A stretch of DNA of 64,000 bases from Apricaphanius iberus (taxonomy: Eukaryota; Chordata; Actinopteri; Cyprinodontiformes; Aphaniidae): NCBI GenBank assembly GCA_028564705.1, contig JAPXFQ010001305.1, positions 806,001 through 870,000 of the forward strand, written 5' to 3'. The notes beneath the pieces are model-generated. The model had not been told where the DNA came from. It made no database searches and worked only from the letters and a program-made list of their open reading frames with translations. Numbering within the stretch: the first letter of the stretch is position 1; each line of letters starts with the position of its first letter. The translations under genes were made by a program, and so were the position numbers. This document shows, piece by piece, positions 11,196 through 22,947 of the stretch.

Positions 11196-14165
11196 CATAA
11201 TAGGGAGTTCCTGAGATCCTGTTGACAGAATGAGATAAATACCAAAAAATTGCAACACAAAAGCAAATGCATTCTATAAATAGTGTAAAAGGGGTCTGAC
11301 AGTTGAATTTCTGAGAGTTGCTAGTTTTTCGCCATCTTTCATTTTGAAATCAAGTCAGGGTCACAGGAGGCGCACACTGGGTTTGATCTGGCTCTGCATT
11401 ATACGCTTGCGCTAGAGGTTTGACTGTATTATAGGTTTTACCATCATTGTTCCCAGGAAATATGTTTTATTTTAACAGAGGTATCCTGGAATAACTTTTT
11501 TAAATCTTTCACTTTTTAAGAAATATTTCACAATGTTCTCTCTTGCCAGAAATGTCAGCTTGTATCTGTGTAACTGACAGGTAAAAAGAATAATACTACA
11601 AAAAAAGCTTGTCTTTCTGGGTTTACCGGTCAATTTGATCTGGAAATGTAATCTTGTGCCTTTTGATTTGCAACTGAATGTATGAATAGAATAAAAGTTT
11701 CAGAGTTAAGAGTTTCAGTTTATGACTCAGTTGGAAAGTAAACAGCTGTGCCGTTTTAATAAGTTTAGACCGTATGATGTGCCTTGGCTCTGGATATTCA
11801 CTGTGTCCAATGACCCACTGCCCAATTCTTTAAACTTAAGCTGGGAACACACACAGGAAGCTCATGCTCTGTTTCCTCCGGTGTCCTCCCTCATTCACAA
11901 CGCTCATTCCATTTCAGGTATTGTGTGACTTTGCTCAAATAGGGCAGGCACAGAAAACATAGAACTTTGCTTCCTCCAGTCTGCTGAAATCCACTCAATC
12001 TGAGTCAGTTCAGGTTTCAGCAGGTTAGGATTTTAGGAGGGACTTCTTGGTGGGATATAATTATTTGAAAGGTTGGGCAGGAAAAATAAGCAGACACAAA
12101 GGAAAGGTTTTGTTATAGAGATGAATTGGTCATGGTTTGACCAAAACAGTCTTTTTTCTGGTCGGTATTGGTCGGTGATGAACCAGGAACTGGGTTATTG
12201 ATGCAAGAAGCAGGCTGCTGAAGTTTAGTATGCAGAAGAAGTTTGGATTGTTTCTGGTTCTATAATAAGAAAAAGAAACTGTGCTGTGGTTTGCTGCGTA
12301 TGAGGGTTCAAAGCTTGAGACCAATCAGGTTGCCTTGTTATAATGACTGATTGGTTTGTATTTCTATGAAGCTGGAGAGTAGATCAACAACATTCGCTGA
12401 AAAGTGTTGTTGCCAACATCAGTGTCACATGGGTGATATAGATTTATAGTATTTATCTACTTTAAAGTACCATTTTAACACGTATTGCATGTTGAAATGG
12501 TACTGTAGGGGTTTTGTGCTTATTGCTTTATTTTTTCAGGATTTTGTACATTATTGAGGTCATTATATTTCTTTTTGCTTTGTTTAATACCTTTCTATGT
12601 TTCTAGCTCATCTCCCCCAATAAACAACAGGGAAAATGGTTTTATCTGACAACAACTTTAGTTTTAATATTTCACAAAGTTAATGGGAAATATGCATCCC
12701 ACGTGTAAGTTAGTAGCCAGGTGAGGTTGCTTTGTAAATTCTAGCACAATATAACTAATTAAAAAATGTGTTTTCATCATGTTGGCTAATAATTACTCAA
12801 AGTCATGAACAATACCAAAAAAGTACATTCTTAAGTTAATTGCTTCAGTAAAATTCATCAAAAATTCAGCCAACCAGCTAGAGTTCTTTCAAGCGATGGC
12901 TCAACCATGGGTTGTTCTAGCTCAGATATCTGTAGTGACATCTTAAAGACCTGAAGCGACATTATGAAGGTGGTCATCCATGGTGACATGAAAGATTGAT
13001 AGACTGAAAAGGACTTCTTAAGGTACAATAGATCACCTGTAATTATGGGAATTAAAGGGCTACAACCGCCCTCGAGTAGCTGAAATTCTCAAATACTGGA
13101 GACCCCTCTGAAAAGGCTAATAACTTTAAGATTTCAAATACCAAATAATATGCAATGAAATGCATAAAGGAAACCATCTTAGTATACGTCAGAAGCCAAT
13201 ATCTACAGTTTTCCTCATATCTTTTCTTAGACAATCAGTTCAAAGATAACTAATGGTGCTTCTGGATTTGCTTCTTTGTAAATCCTAACCAATAGCATGT
13301 CAGCTTCCCAATCTATATTTTTCTTTGGAATAGCTTATATATGCTATACATTTTTTTTGGTAAATTGCCAAGCATCTGGTGTCAGATTTAAACAATGATA
13401 GGACACATCAACAGAAGACAGTTGAGCTCATCTCTCTCCTGCCATGATAAGTAGTGGAGCTGACAGGGGAGATGGGAAGGACAAACAGCGAATGGACAGA
13501 TTTGATTGAAAGGAGAGGGGAAAGTCATTGTGAACGTGGATGGTGTTCAAAAATAGATACTAAGAGGAGAAGCTGAACACAGAATGATGAAACCGGCAAG
13601 AAGAGACAGAAAACTGCCAAAGAAATGACAGAAGTTCTGAAAATAATATGATGCCGAGGGAGGAACATTAGAGAACAAAACAAACATGTCTGTTAGCTCA
13701 AATGGAAGGAGAGATGAAGGACAGAACAATGCTAAAGAGAGACAAGTGCAGTTGGAGGTCATGAGAGAGGGACAAATAGACGAGACCGTGGAGACTACTA
13801 ATGAGGAAGGAGGGGGCGAATAGGTGAAATGTTTGCAAATGGACATGAAGAGTGATGTACAGGAACTGAGGGAGGAGTGTCAAATCTAGTTGGACTCTTA
13901 GAAACCAGGTTAAACTGAGACACAACTTCTCCTTTTCACTGCAACATTCATACAGTTAGGCCAAACTGGACACCTTCACAGCTGGATCTGCAGGATAATC
14001 TGAATGCATGACCCGTGTTATCTGCCAGCAGTGTCTTCTTAGCTCTGATTTAGCACAGACATATTTCAGAATTGTTTTCTATTGTATTATTAACTGTCCT
14101 AACTGTCTTCTCTCTCAGAATAGTTCATCTGTTGTGACCCACAATTTTTATACCAGTTAGGAGAG
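11196..14165. other. Intron 3, no feature recognised
   Basis: No exon, RNA gene or identifiable element. Strand-asymmetric purine-rich sequence lies at about 13430-13880, with open frames on the minus strand that are a by-product of that composition. Confidence 0.5.
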
Positions 14166-14167
14166 TC

Positions 14168-14207
14168 CTTCCTTCCTTCCTTACTTCCTATCTTCCTTCC
14201 TTCCTTC
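14168..14207. repeat. (CCTT)n microsatellite
   Basis: Interrupted CCTT/CTTC tetranucleotide run. Confidence 0.85.
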
Positions 14208-15039
14208 AGGTAAAATTTTTGAAGGATGAATTGGCACAATTTACTTGCTAGTTCACTAGGTGATGGGACAACTTGCATTATGCGGAATATGGCTCAGATC
14301 ATGTGCTAAAAGTGAATAATTTCCTTCATTAACGCACAAGAAGTGTGAAATCGCTGTGTGGTTTCAACCTTGAGATTGAAATATCAAAGATTAATTAATT
14401 ATGTAAGAAAATTAGCTGATTCTGTGGAATTCCAGGCTGTAGGTTTGCCAGGTGGGGATGTCAGCGATTTATGTTTTAATTCCTTCCTCATTTCTTGCAG
14501 TTGTTGCCGACTGAGTCATGAGCTCCTAAACCGTAAAGAAGCTTAGATGCTGTTTTAAAGAACAGGAAAACTTTATCTTCTGTAACATGTTGTCCAGTCA
14601 GAATCTTCAGGATGTCGTGTAAAGGACACTTGTAAACTCAGCAGGAAGCTGGGAGTAGCTGAATGGTATTATGCTGCACACTGCAATTCTGTTATTCACA
14701 GTAATGCATTGGTGCTGTAATCAAAGCTGAAGGTGCTTCAGTTCAATGTTGAAGTATGCAACCGTAATCTGTGGGCTGGTAGAGTTTTTTAATCTGTAAA
14801 AACACCAAGAGTTATAGATTTATTGACATGAAACGGTTTTCTCTGCAGCACCTTTAGCAACACATGATTCGGTATGTAGTAGATACCAACTGGGTATTGC
14901 GCTTCAGTAAAGTACTTTGAGTTTGATGAAGGTGCAAAACTTTGGTAATGATCTAGCAGCAGTAACTGAAATTATATAACAGAGAGAGGAAGTGTACAAA
15001 AGTAAAAAAAAAAAATAATGCAAGTTAAGCCGTTTTTAG

Positions 15040-15310
15040 AGTTTCCAATACCTGACCCGAAGCTGAGCTGGGCGCAACAAGCCGCTTGGATCCCAGAGTT
15101 CAACAGAGTGATGAACTCCAATCTCAGTGTGTAAATCCACCCGACGCTCAGGTTGCTAATTTCAGTCTGATTGCTGGTAAATTTTGCAGAATGTCAAACT
15201 TTAAATAGACCACGACTTCAGGTGGTGTAATTTCAGCCTGAGTGCTGCACGATCTAATTATAATGTCTGGCTATAATTACATTTCGATGAACATCAGCTC
15301 TAAATGTGAC
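15040..15310. promoter_or_regulatory. Possible conserved non-coding element
   Basis: A block of higher complexity than its flanks, with homeodomain-type sites CTAATTATAATG and TATAATTACATTT about 20 bases apart, near 15254-15286. No coding potential. The call rests on appearance only and needs a cross-species alignment. Confidence 0.2.
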
Positions 15311-15864
15311 ACACTATACCGCTCCACTGGTTTCCTGCTGAATTCTCTGATATAAAGCTTATGGATATATTATTCTACTGACAGCAGTCATTGGGTGTAA
15401 TCTGGATTTTAATGCATCCCTTAATTGATATTTATCTCCCGCTGCTGTATTATCTCTTTATTTTGATGCTGAGGGCTCAAAGTTTCCTATGTATCACATT
15501 TATAGCAACACACTATATCCAACTGTACATGTTGCTTTTTTTCACTCTGGTTTCTAAATCAAAAGCTTTGCTGATTCAGATCACTGAGGCTGTGTATCTC
15601 TGATAGCTTTTGCTGCTGTGGTTTGTACATTTCTATGGGTAATAACTGATTTACCCAGAAATATTTTTGTTTCTGGAAGCAGACGGAGGATCAGATGACT
15701 ACAGAACCATTAGAGTAGATACATTTACTACTTGTTTTTACACTGAGGTATTACCAAGCAACTATATTAATTGCTGTTATTGGTATGATTGCCTATAAGG
15801 CGCGAACATGTACATATATTCGTATTTTTTGGTGTCTGTTGGAACACATGTGTACGGAATGAAT

Positions 15865-16110
15865 CGAGGTGTTTCCTACCTGAACACATGCAAAATGTTT
15901 ATTTGAGGAACTCAGAGCGCAGAGCAACATTTCACAACACAACATTAAAAAGTGACATCAAAAACAAAACAGAAAGGACTCCCAGCTATCACTAAACTCT
16001 ACTACTTGGAAGGTTAAGCGTTTCTCATGCAGCTACAGTGGAATAAAGAAGATGGATTGAACCAAAACTTTGTCAGCGAACGTATCTTTCAACAGCAGTA
16101 AGGTCCATAG
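15865..16110. repeat. Unclassified dispersed repeat, copy 2 (partner at 4345-4590)
   Basis: See the partner copy: the same landmarks in the same order and orientation, with about 70 percent identity by eye. A 110-codon minus-strand open frame (16033-16365) overlaps its end and is unlikely to be a gene. Confidence 0.75.
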
Positions 16111-16649
16111 CACACTCTGCACTGAGCTGATTGACTCACCTGAAACAATGTCAAGCTGAATGGAAACATCACTGATAATGGAGAAAAACCAGCTGATGGC
16201 TACTGTAGCTACCACTTGCAAACAATCAGACCAAACTCCTAATTTTGGATAAAATGCTAGTTGGGGGAATCCCCGTTGATTATAAGGAATTTTCCCAACA
16301 GTTAACCAGGCTTCATTTAAGTAGCCTACAGTTGGGAGACTAGGTTGCTGAAAAATGAAAACCACTTCAAAGTGATTTAATCATGTTTTATTCTCAAATA
16401 TGTATTTAAAGTACTTAAATGTCAACTCTGACTGTTTTCAAGTGGTTGAATTATTTTCTGCTCTGGCTGTGTTTGCTTGTACTATTTTGTTTATTTTTGA
16501 AAAAATCCAATCAAATCAAAAGTCATTTCTATACTTCCGTCTTTGAAGGAATACAGGAAAATAGATTAGTTGTTTAAGGCTGATCAGAGTAAAACAAATA
16601 GTTATGTACGTTTGTATTTAATTTTCTTGATTAAAGTCCACCGAAAACA

Positions 16650-16720
16650 TACAGAACTGCGACCCAAATCCATATCCAGCCGTCATTTTTGTGTACCGTT
16701 ACACCCTTGGTGTACATACA
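16650..16720. repeat. Fragment of a hAT-type repeat (…GTACCGTTACACCC end)
   Basis: TTTTGTGTACCGTTACACCC matches the reverse of the TAGGGGTGTAACGGTACAC terminus of a common fish hAT family. A related scrap is at 60080-60165. No partner terminus was found. Confidence 0.4.
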
Positions 16721-17224
16721 GAAAGTGCGTTTGCTGTGTAAGGGGATTCATGTGCTAATAAGAGTTCTGAGTTCTGCAGACAAAAAAATAGGGCAGGAAT
16801 TTCCTGCAAGGGTGCTCAATAACATTTATTATAAACACAGAACAAGGACTCATACAGTATGGTACCATGTCACTCATTTCTTTATGCTTTTCTTCCAAGG
16901 AAGCAGTATTTATTTTAATCATTTGGGATTTTTTATTATTATAATTTTTTTACTTTGGCTGCTTAAAAAATTTTTTAATATGAAAAACATTCAGGAGCAA
17001 AAGGCTTCGAAACTCAGAAAAATGACAGACAACTTAAAGAAAAGATAAGAACATTGCATCTTTATATTATTTGTTTTTAATAAACATCCATTCATCGAAT
17101 GTCTGACCTGAGTACAAGGGCTAGGGTAACGGATCTGCAAGGGAAAATCGGAAATTTCTCTCATTGACACGCTGTAGCCAGAAGTAATTCTTCTCAGTGG
17201 GATTTTCCTCAAAGAAAAAATAAA

Positions 17225-17405
17225 AATTGAACAGGAAGCAACCGGAAGGCATCCTGATCAGATGCCTGAACCACATCAACTGCCTTCTTCTGATGTGGAA
17301 AAGAGGCAGCACTATTCCCCTGAGATGATGATGCTCCTCGACTTACCTCTGAGACAACAACACCACGAAGGTGCTTGATGTTGGGAAGAAATGCTGCTGG
17401 GATTC
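17225..17405. repeat. LINE 3'-region remnant
   Basis: GGCATCCTGATCAGATGCCTGAACCACATCAACTG with the later TGTGGAAAAGAGGCAGCACTATTC and ATGATGCTCCTCGACTTACCTCTGAG is the decayed form of a widespread teleost LINE segment. A second scrap is at 28755-28825. Confidence 0.6.
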
Positions 17406-17804
17406 ATTAAGAATTGCTAATTACTCCACATTTTACCCTCAATTCTTATTCATTTTTGCATAATTTCTGTCAGCAGTAGGACTTGGATCATGAAACATCA
17501 TCCCGACTGTGGGTATGAAGGACAGAGAGGATCTAAACAAAAAGCTAAACGTGGAATGGTTGCATGCAACCTAAATTATAAAGACCAAACAAATTTTGCA
17601 TCAGAGCAGTCGTTTGCTATTTCTGTATTGGACATATTGATATTGCATTGATGATTTTATGTAATGCACAGCTCTACCAGCCACCCCAACAGAATAAATA
17701 ATTATGTTTGTATGCAGGAATTGTACTGTGGGTTCAGTAGCCTATGAACAATGGAGAGGATTAGATTTTAAATGGACCAGTTCAACAAGACAAAGAATTA
17801 GTCA

Positions 17805-17880
17805 AATTTGGGGAGTCGTGGTGCCCCATATGTGAAGGTCCTGGGTTTGATTATAGACTTCAGGACCCTTTTCTTCCTGT
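17805..17880 (+). repeat. tRNA-derived SINE-like fragment
   Basis: GGGGAGTCGTGGTGCCC is A-box-like and GGTCCTGGGTTTGATTATAG is B-box-like, in the spacing of a tRNA head. Degenerate; not a functional tRNA gene. Confidence 0.5.
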
Positions 17881-18793
17881 TTCTTGTTGAGATTTGTCAA
17901 GAAAAGGCTCAGAGAGACAGAAAAATATTTAAATAAATATTGGCAAATTTTGACAGAAATTTAGATTTTAGATCCAACAGAATGGTTTCTAAAGAGCAAC
18001 ACATGCAAAGTATCTTTCCCCCCACAATAGAACAACTAACAACTTATGGGTACCAGGTATGAGTGGGACTTGAGCATCATAATGGTATCATGATCGAGTA
18101 AAATACCTGGACTAAAGGTGAAAGCATCCAAGCTCCCATGAAAAACTTTGAAAGACTCCTCAGAAAACCGGGAGAAGTTTTAATCCAGATGGCCTTCAGA
18201 TTATTCAAAGAATGACTTGGAAGGAAAACAGGTTATGGGTGTTTTTTACGTTTGGCACGGTAATGAATGTGCATCTATCACCAGAATCCTTCTCATGTTT
18301 TCCGTCTAAGCCTTGAATATGGAGGCAAGCATCTGTAGCTCGAGGTGAGGCAGATTAACACTCTGTGGACGGGTGTTTGTGATCATATGAGCTGTTTTAT
18401 GAGGTTGTGACTCGGTGATAGCTGCTGCATAGCGGAGCGTCTTTGTCTAGAAGGAGCTGGGAGCTGATCAGCAGCCTGTAACCCTGAAGGGAACCAAGAC
18501 CAGATCACAGCTGCATGACAACAGCCTAAAAACAAACCCGTTGGGCTGAATGAGATGCCGGAATGCTTTGTCTATTTGCAGCCCACTGGATCTTCTGTAT
18601 GTGGGGCTTTTAAACAGCCACTACAGTCTGAATGTCCAGTGTTATTTGTTTTTTTGTTGAAGGTTTGCCCTCGATGAAGTGACAAAAATAGATTTGAAGT
18701 GACTCCTCTGTAAGAGCAGCTCTGTTGGTTGGTTTTGCTATGTAATTGCACGTGTTCCGTTCCTCTACTGTATTCAGGCCTTATGTCATTTCT

Positions 18794-18847
18794 TCTCTGT
18801 TTGACCTTTGCCCTTGTTCTCTGCTTGACCTTTGCCCTTGTTCTCTG
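18794..18847. promoter_or_regulatory. Tandem pair of DR1 nuclear-receptor motifs in a 24-bp duplication
   Basis: TGACCTTTGCCCT occurs at 18802-18814 and again at 18826-18838. Its complement AGGGCAAAGGTCA is a perfect DR1 (two AGGTCA-type half sites, spacing 1), the preferred site of HNF4, RXR heterodimers and COUP-TF/NR2F. The pair arises from a 24-bp tandem duplication 0.7 kb upstream of exon 4. Confidence 0.5.
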
Positions 18848-18882
18848 CTATATTTAACGCTTCATCAGGTTTTAGTCTAAGT

Positions 18883-19416
18883 CAGGGGTCTGCAACCTGT
18901 ACCATCCACAGAGCCATTTTGCGCTTAAACCAGATAAATAAAACTCATTCAGAGCCGCAAATGTAACATGACCTTTAGAAAAACGTAATTTTTGATTTTT
19001 TTTACAATAATCTACTGGAGAAACATGTGTTATTTCATAAATAGGTACTATTTTAGGGTGGTACTATAGTAACCATTTTATTTCTGTTTTTAGGTTGAGG
19101 TAAAAGAAAGAAAAAATCATGAAACGTTAGCGTAAAGAGGACGGATTCATTTTCTTCTGAGTTTTTGACATTTGTGGCAAAATTATGTAAAAATGCACAT
19201 AGTTTTAAACCTAAATAGCAGATGAAGTATAGTTATTTTAATGTCATTCTATCACAGAAGTTCAAAATATTTTTTATATAACAAAACTCCTGCTAAAATC
19301 TGAATTTATTATTGAAAGAAGAGAAAAAACATTATTTGGTATGTTTGGTGCGAAAGCCACTGTGGAAGGTCTAAAGAGCCACTTGAGGCTCCGGAGCCAC
19401 AGGTTGCAGACCCCTG
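18883..19416. mobile_element. hAT-type MITE with perfect termini and target duplication
   Basis: A 534-bp element with 18-bp perfect terminal inverted repeats (CAGGGGTCTGCAACCTGT) and identical 8-bp target duplications GTCTAAGT at 18875-18882 and 19417-19424. It has no coding capacity. Its right end is 102 bp upstream of exon 4, close to the branch-point region. Confidence 0.95.
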
Positions 19417-19518
19417 GTCTAAGTGAACAGGTAAACTTCCTGCTGTGTTTAGGAACTTTTTAAACAGTGCCTCAGAATAAATTTAACCTCTTTTAATTTT
19501 ATGTTGTTCGTCTTGCAG

Positions 19519-19679
19519 GCTGACGCTAAGATGGTGTGCGACGTTGTCAGCCGCATGGAAGACACGGAGCCGTACTCCGCCGAGCTGCTGGGCGCCATGA
19601 TGCGTCTGTGGGCTGACTCGGGCATCCAGGAGTGCTTCAGCCGTGCCCGAGAGTACCAGCTCAACGACTCAGCACAGTA
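19519..19679 (+). CDS. gnao1: gnao1 exon 4 (G protein alpha-o, residues 102-154 plus two bases of codon 155)
   Basis: Coding exon of the Go alpha subunit, a membrane-associated GTPase coupling neuronal receptors to ion channels and adenylyl cyclase. The 161-bp exon starts in phase 0 after TCTTGCAG with codons for [20 protein letters not shown], continues through the MMRLW and GIQECF segments of the alpha-helical domain, and ends after SAQ plus the bases TA, followed by the strong donor GTACGT at 19680. Read-through into the intron would stop at once, because TA plus the donor G makes TAG. The split codon is completed by the C opening exon 5. Length and phase match exon 4 of vertebrate Gi/Go alpha genes as I recall them. 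The similarity covers the whole exon, so alpha-o rather than alpha-i is secure. Which teleost co-orthologue (gnao1a or gnao1b) this is cannot be decided here. Confidence 0.96.
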
Positions 19680-20394
19680 GTACGTCCATGTTTTCAAATC
19701 TGTTCACACAGAGTCCTACAAATAGGGCATTAGAGCAGGGCACGCCTAAAGTCTTATGGGGGCTTAAGCAGATTTTGATTCAGGGGGCCACCTTTCTGTT
19801 TAGACTGCTACCCACAATAACAGCATTTCAAACAAGATTTTGTCTAATCTGGGAAAGAAGGCAGAGTTTATTTAACTGATCCTAAAAATAGAGGTAATTG
19901 TTAATATTATCTGAGACAATATGAAGCTCAAACATAATAGAAAGATAAAACTAAAGCATCAGATTGTGACAATGGTAACACAACAATCAAACGATGAGTA
20001 TTAAAACAATTTTAAATTTCATTTTAATTTAATTACAAAATTTTAGATATAATTACAAGTTTTCTGAATTAAAAGGTACAGTGTAAACATTTTGTTCTAC
20101 TTATTCCTATTTATTTAGAGATTTAATAAAAAAATTATGAATAAAGTAATTAGTTACAAAGAAACTTTCCTAGTTAATACCCAAAAACGTAAACAATTGA
20201 AATAGTTTTTAATAATCTACAGCAGGTTCAGGTTTACCAAATAGTTTCCGTATTTGACCATTTTTTTTAGAATGGTGACGGAAAAATCTAAAACTGTAAT
20301 TTTTACAGATTAGTATTCACACCTCAATCTGACCACTTTAAGTAAATGTGCAGATATTTTTTTTTTTTCAAATCTGTGCACGGAGTCCAGGTAA
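19680..20394. other. Start of intron 4, no certain feature
   Basis: After the exon 4 donor comes a GGGCACGCCTAAAG...GGGGGCTTAAGC block that looks like the edge of an old repeat, then AT-rich sequence. A similar GGGGGGGCCC block lies near 21935, perhaps its other edge. Confidence 0.4.
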
Positions 20395-21560
20395 ATAAAT
20401 AAATTCTATCCATTATTTATTCCGCTTCTCCTGGAAGGCTCTCGGGCAGTGTTGGGAGTAATGCCGTTTATGTATAGCGGCGTTACTAATTTTAGGAAAC
20501 AGATTAATCTAATTAATCACTTTTCCTATCGTTACAACGCCATGACCATTACTGGGGATGTAAAGTGGCGGGTTACTACAATGTGGTTGAATGAAGCGCA
20601 TTGGCGTCTGGCTTGCTAACAGTCACTTCTGCTACACGGAGAGCGTGCAGGTGTCTGTGATGATGACGCCGCTGCAAATATTATGATGATTTGGTGAGGG
20701 GCCAGATACTCTGAATGCTTTTGCTGCCTGCATGCTGAAAGACACCCGAGGAACATTACACACCGACATTGCTTATTAATATGTTATTGTAAAATATGTG
20801 ATATTTTTCTTTATTATAGCTTTCAGATAATGTGACCGCAGGTGACACCAAATCTTGATATTTCTTACTACATCTAAAGGACACAACAACTTATTTTACA
20901 TTTGATTGCATATAATATTTTATATTAATAATTTTACTGTAATATTTCAGGTTTTTCTTCAATAGATTCCAGGTCATGTGACCAAGTGATACAAAATAAA
21001 TCTTAAAAATGTCTTATTATAACGAGTTCGATAGTGCTCTTTTTACTGTACAGTGTTACAGATATGTACATTTTCACAACTTAATGGAGAGATTATGTAT
21101 TTCCATATTTGTTTTTTGTATATTCATTTTTCTGCATACAGCTTTAATTCTATTGAGTTAAGTTAAAATACCAAATGTTCTAAAATACTTTCCCTACGGT
21201 GTTTTAGTATTTGTCATTTAGCTATAGAAATATTTCACCTTATAGATATTATAGAACATAACTGTGTAGAAATAAGGTCACAGTTACTTTGCTGAGTAAC
21301 AAATTACTTTTACAGTGTAGTAACTAAACTACTAACTCAATTACGTTTTGGAAAAAAGTAATTTGTAACTATAACTAATTACTTTTTTAATACAAGATGC
21401 CCAACACTGGTCGCGGGGGTGTGGTGCCTATGTCCAGTGGTTATCGGGCCTGAGGGGGGATACAACCTGGACAGGTCACCACTGCCAGTCCATCCATCCC
21501 AGTGTGCCCGGTTATGCGCTCCATAAAGCCAATTAACTTCATGGTTTCCTCTGGTAGTTT
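20395..21560. repeat. Teleost interspersed repeat (CCGCTTCTCC…GTCGCGGGGGTG… type), split by a MITE
   Basis: The left part 20409-20446 (CCATTATTTATTCCGCTTCTCC) and right part 21410-21560 (TCGCGGGGGTGTGGTGCC, CTGGACAGGTCAC, CCAATTAAC...TTTCCTCTGG) are the two halves of one very common fish repeat. The halves are separated by the hAT-like insertion at 20447-21409. Confidence 0.65.
20447..21409. mobile_element. hAT-type non-autonomous element (CAGTGTTGGG termini)
   Basis: Begins CAGTGTTGGGAGTAATGCCG and ends CCCAACACTG, with internal AGTAACT/AGTTACTACACTG-like stretches typical of this family. The flanking octamers CTCTCGGG and GTCGCGGG match at 6 of 8 positions, consistent with a decayed 8-bp target duplication. 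About 963 bp; no transposase seen. Confidence 0.8.
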
Positions 21561-22153
21561 ACGGGTCAGGCAACGGCTCGTACTGAGAGACTTCGATTTC
21601 TGGTCGCTTTAATGGGAATGTTTCCTTATGTTAAAACTTTTTGTATGAAGTGAACTTAATTGCAGTCTCCAGAGCAGGAGTAAAGCACAACAGGTCAACC
21701 CCAATGTGGGGTAATCCATTCTGTCCGAGGCAAAAATCAAAAACCTCATTACAATAACTTCAGCAACAATCTGACTATTAGATTACAAAGAAAGGTAAAA
21801 CAAATATCTGGTGCAACCTCTGCTCTACATGGAACAAAATTAAATAAAACGGTGTAATAGTCATATTTAAATAAATTTCAACATCTTTAGTCTCTGTTCA
21901 TTTTCAGCATTTATGGGAGCCCGGGATGGGTTGGGGGGGGGCCCTACACAGACGCTTAGTTCGCTTCTGCCTTGGGACGGCTTTGCGTTAGAGGTTCAGG
22001 GAAGCTTGGTGAGAGGTTTGTTTATGTGAGATGTTTGAAGTCAACTGTGTTTTTTTCCCTTACAAGATTCCCATGAGAACATCTTAGCATCATCTCAGAC
22101 CTGGACACTGTACTCAATGCATCTCGCTAACTGGGAGCTGACATCACCACAGA

Positions 22154-22796
22154 TTAAAGGTTGAATATGGAACAGGGGCACAAAAGCAACATCTAGTGTG
22201 TTGAGGTTGTAGTTGCAATATCAAAACGCTGTCTTGATGCCAGTTTTGTTGCCATAACCAGCCAGCATCATGTCCAGCGAAGAATCTTACAGGGTGAGGA
22301 CTATTTTGTAGTAATGAGTTTAAAATGCTTTAGAATTTACATAAACATCCGACAGATTACACAGCGTGCGTATATGACTGAGCTGTATGGTCGGAGACCT
22401 ATGTCAATACAGAAAGCTAACTAGAAAAGTATTTATAATAGCCACTCATCGCAGCTGTGAAAGTCAGCCCGCTATACTGGACAGAGCAGAAGAAAAACCG
22501 CTTCCTTTTCTTCCATTTACTCGGGGTGGAGGTTGATGGGTCATGATCAGTGCACTCATATCGAGGAACAATGTCATATACACGAGTACTGCAAAGCTGT
22601 TTCTCCGACTGTTTCACCTAAATGTAAACATACTGCGGTGGTCGGAAAAAGTTATCTTTTTTAATGATTTTAGCGAAAATACAACTTTTAAAGGAAACTG
22701 GGCATTTTTATTCTGCACACCTCTAAAATATCAGTTGAAGTATTACTTTTTTAAAGAGATAACTTTTAAGAAAAATGTTCCATATTCAACCTTTAA
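22154..22796. mobile_element. TTAA-flanked MITE
   Basis: TTAA at 22154-22157 and 22793-22796 bound termini AGGTTGAATATGGAACA and its complement, an inverted repeat of about 17 bp. TTAA duplication is typical of Kolobok and piggyBac superfamilies. The interior is non-coding. Confidence 0.85.
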
Positions 22797-22947
22797 CCAC
22801 CGATGCAGAGGGAGTATTAGCTGTGGAAGTTCCTCCTGCTGAAGCGCTCAGAAAAGCCTTTGCTTAGAGAGTCTTGCCGAATTCTGATCACTTCAATTAG
22901 AGAAATGTTCCCTGATTTCAAAACTTTGAAGTGGCAATTGTAATTCA

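Noticed and set aside
16033..16365. 110-codon minus-strand frame with hydrophobic stretches
   Set aside because: It overlaps a dispersed repeat copy and is not preserved in the partner copy at 4345; no known similarity.
1..19518. Search for exons 1-3 (myristoylation start, GxGESGKS P-loop, QMKIIHE)
   Set aside because: None of these codon strings was found by eye on the plus strand, so they lie upstream of the window.
19519..19877. Reading exon 4 through into intron 4 as a longer coding exon
   Set aside because: The frame meets TAG exactly at the donor, and joining to exon 5 restores the known protein.
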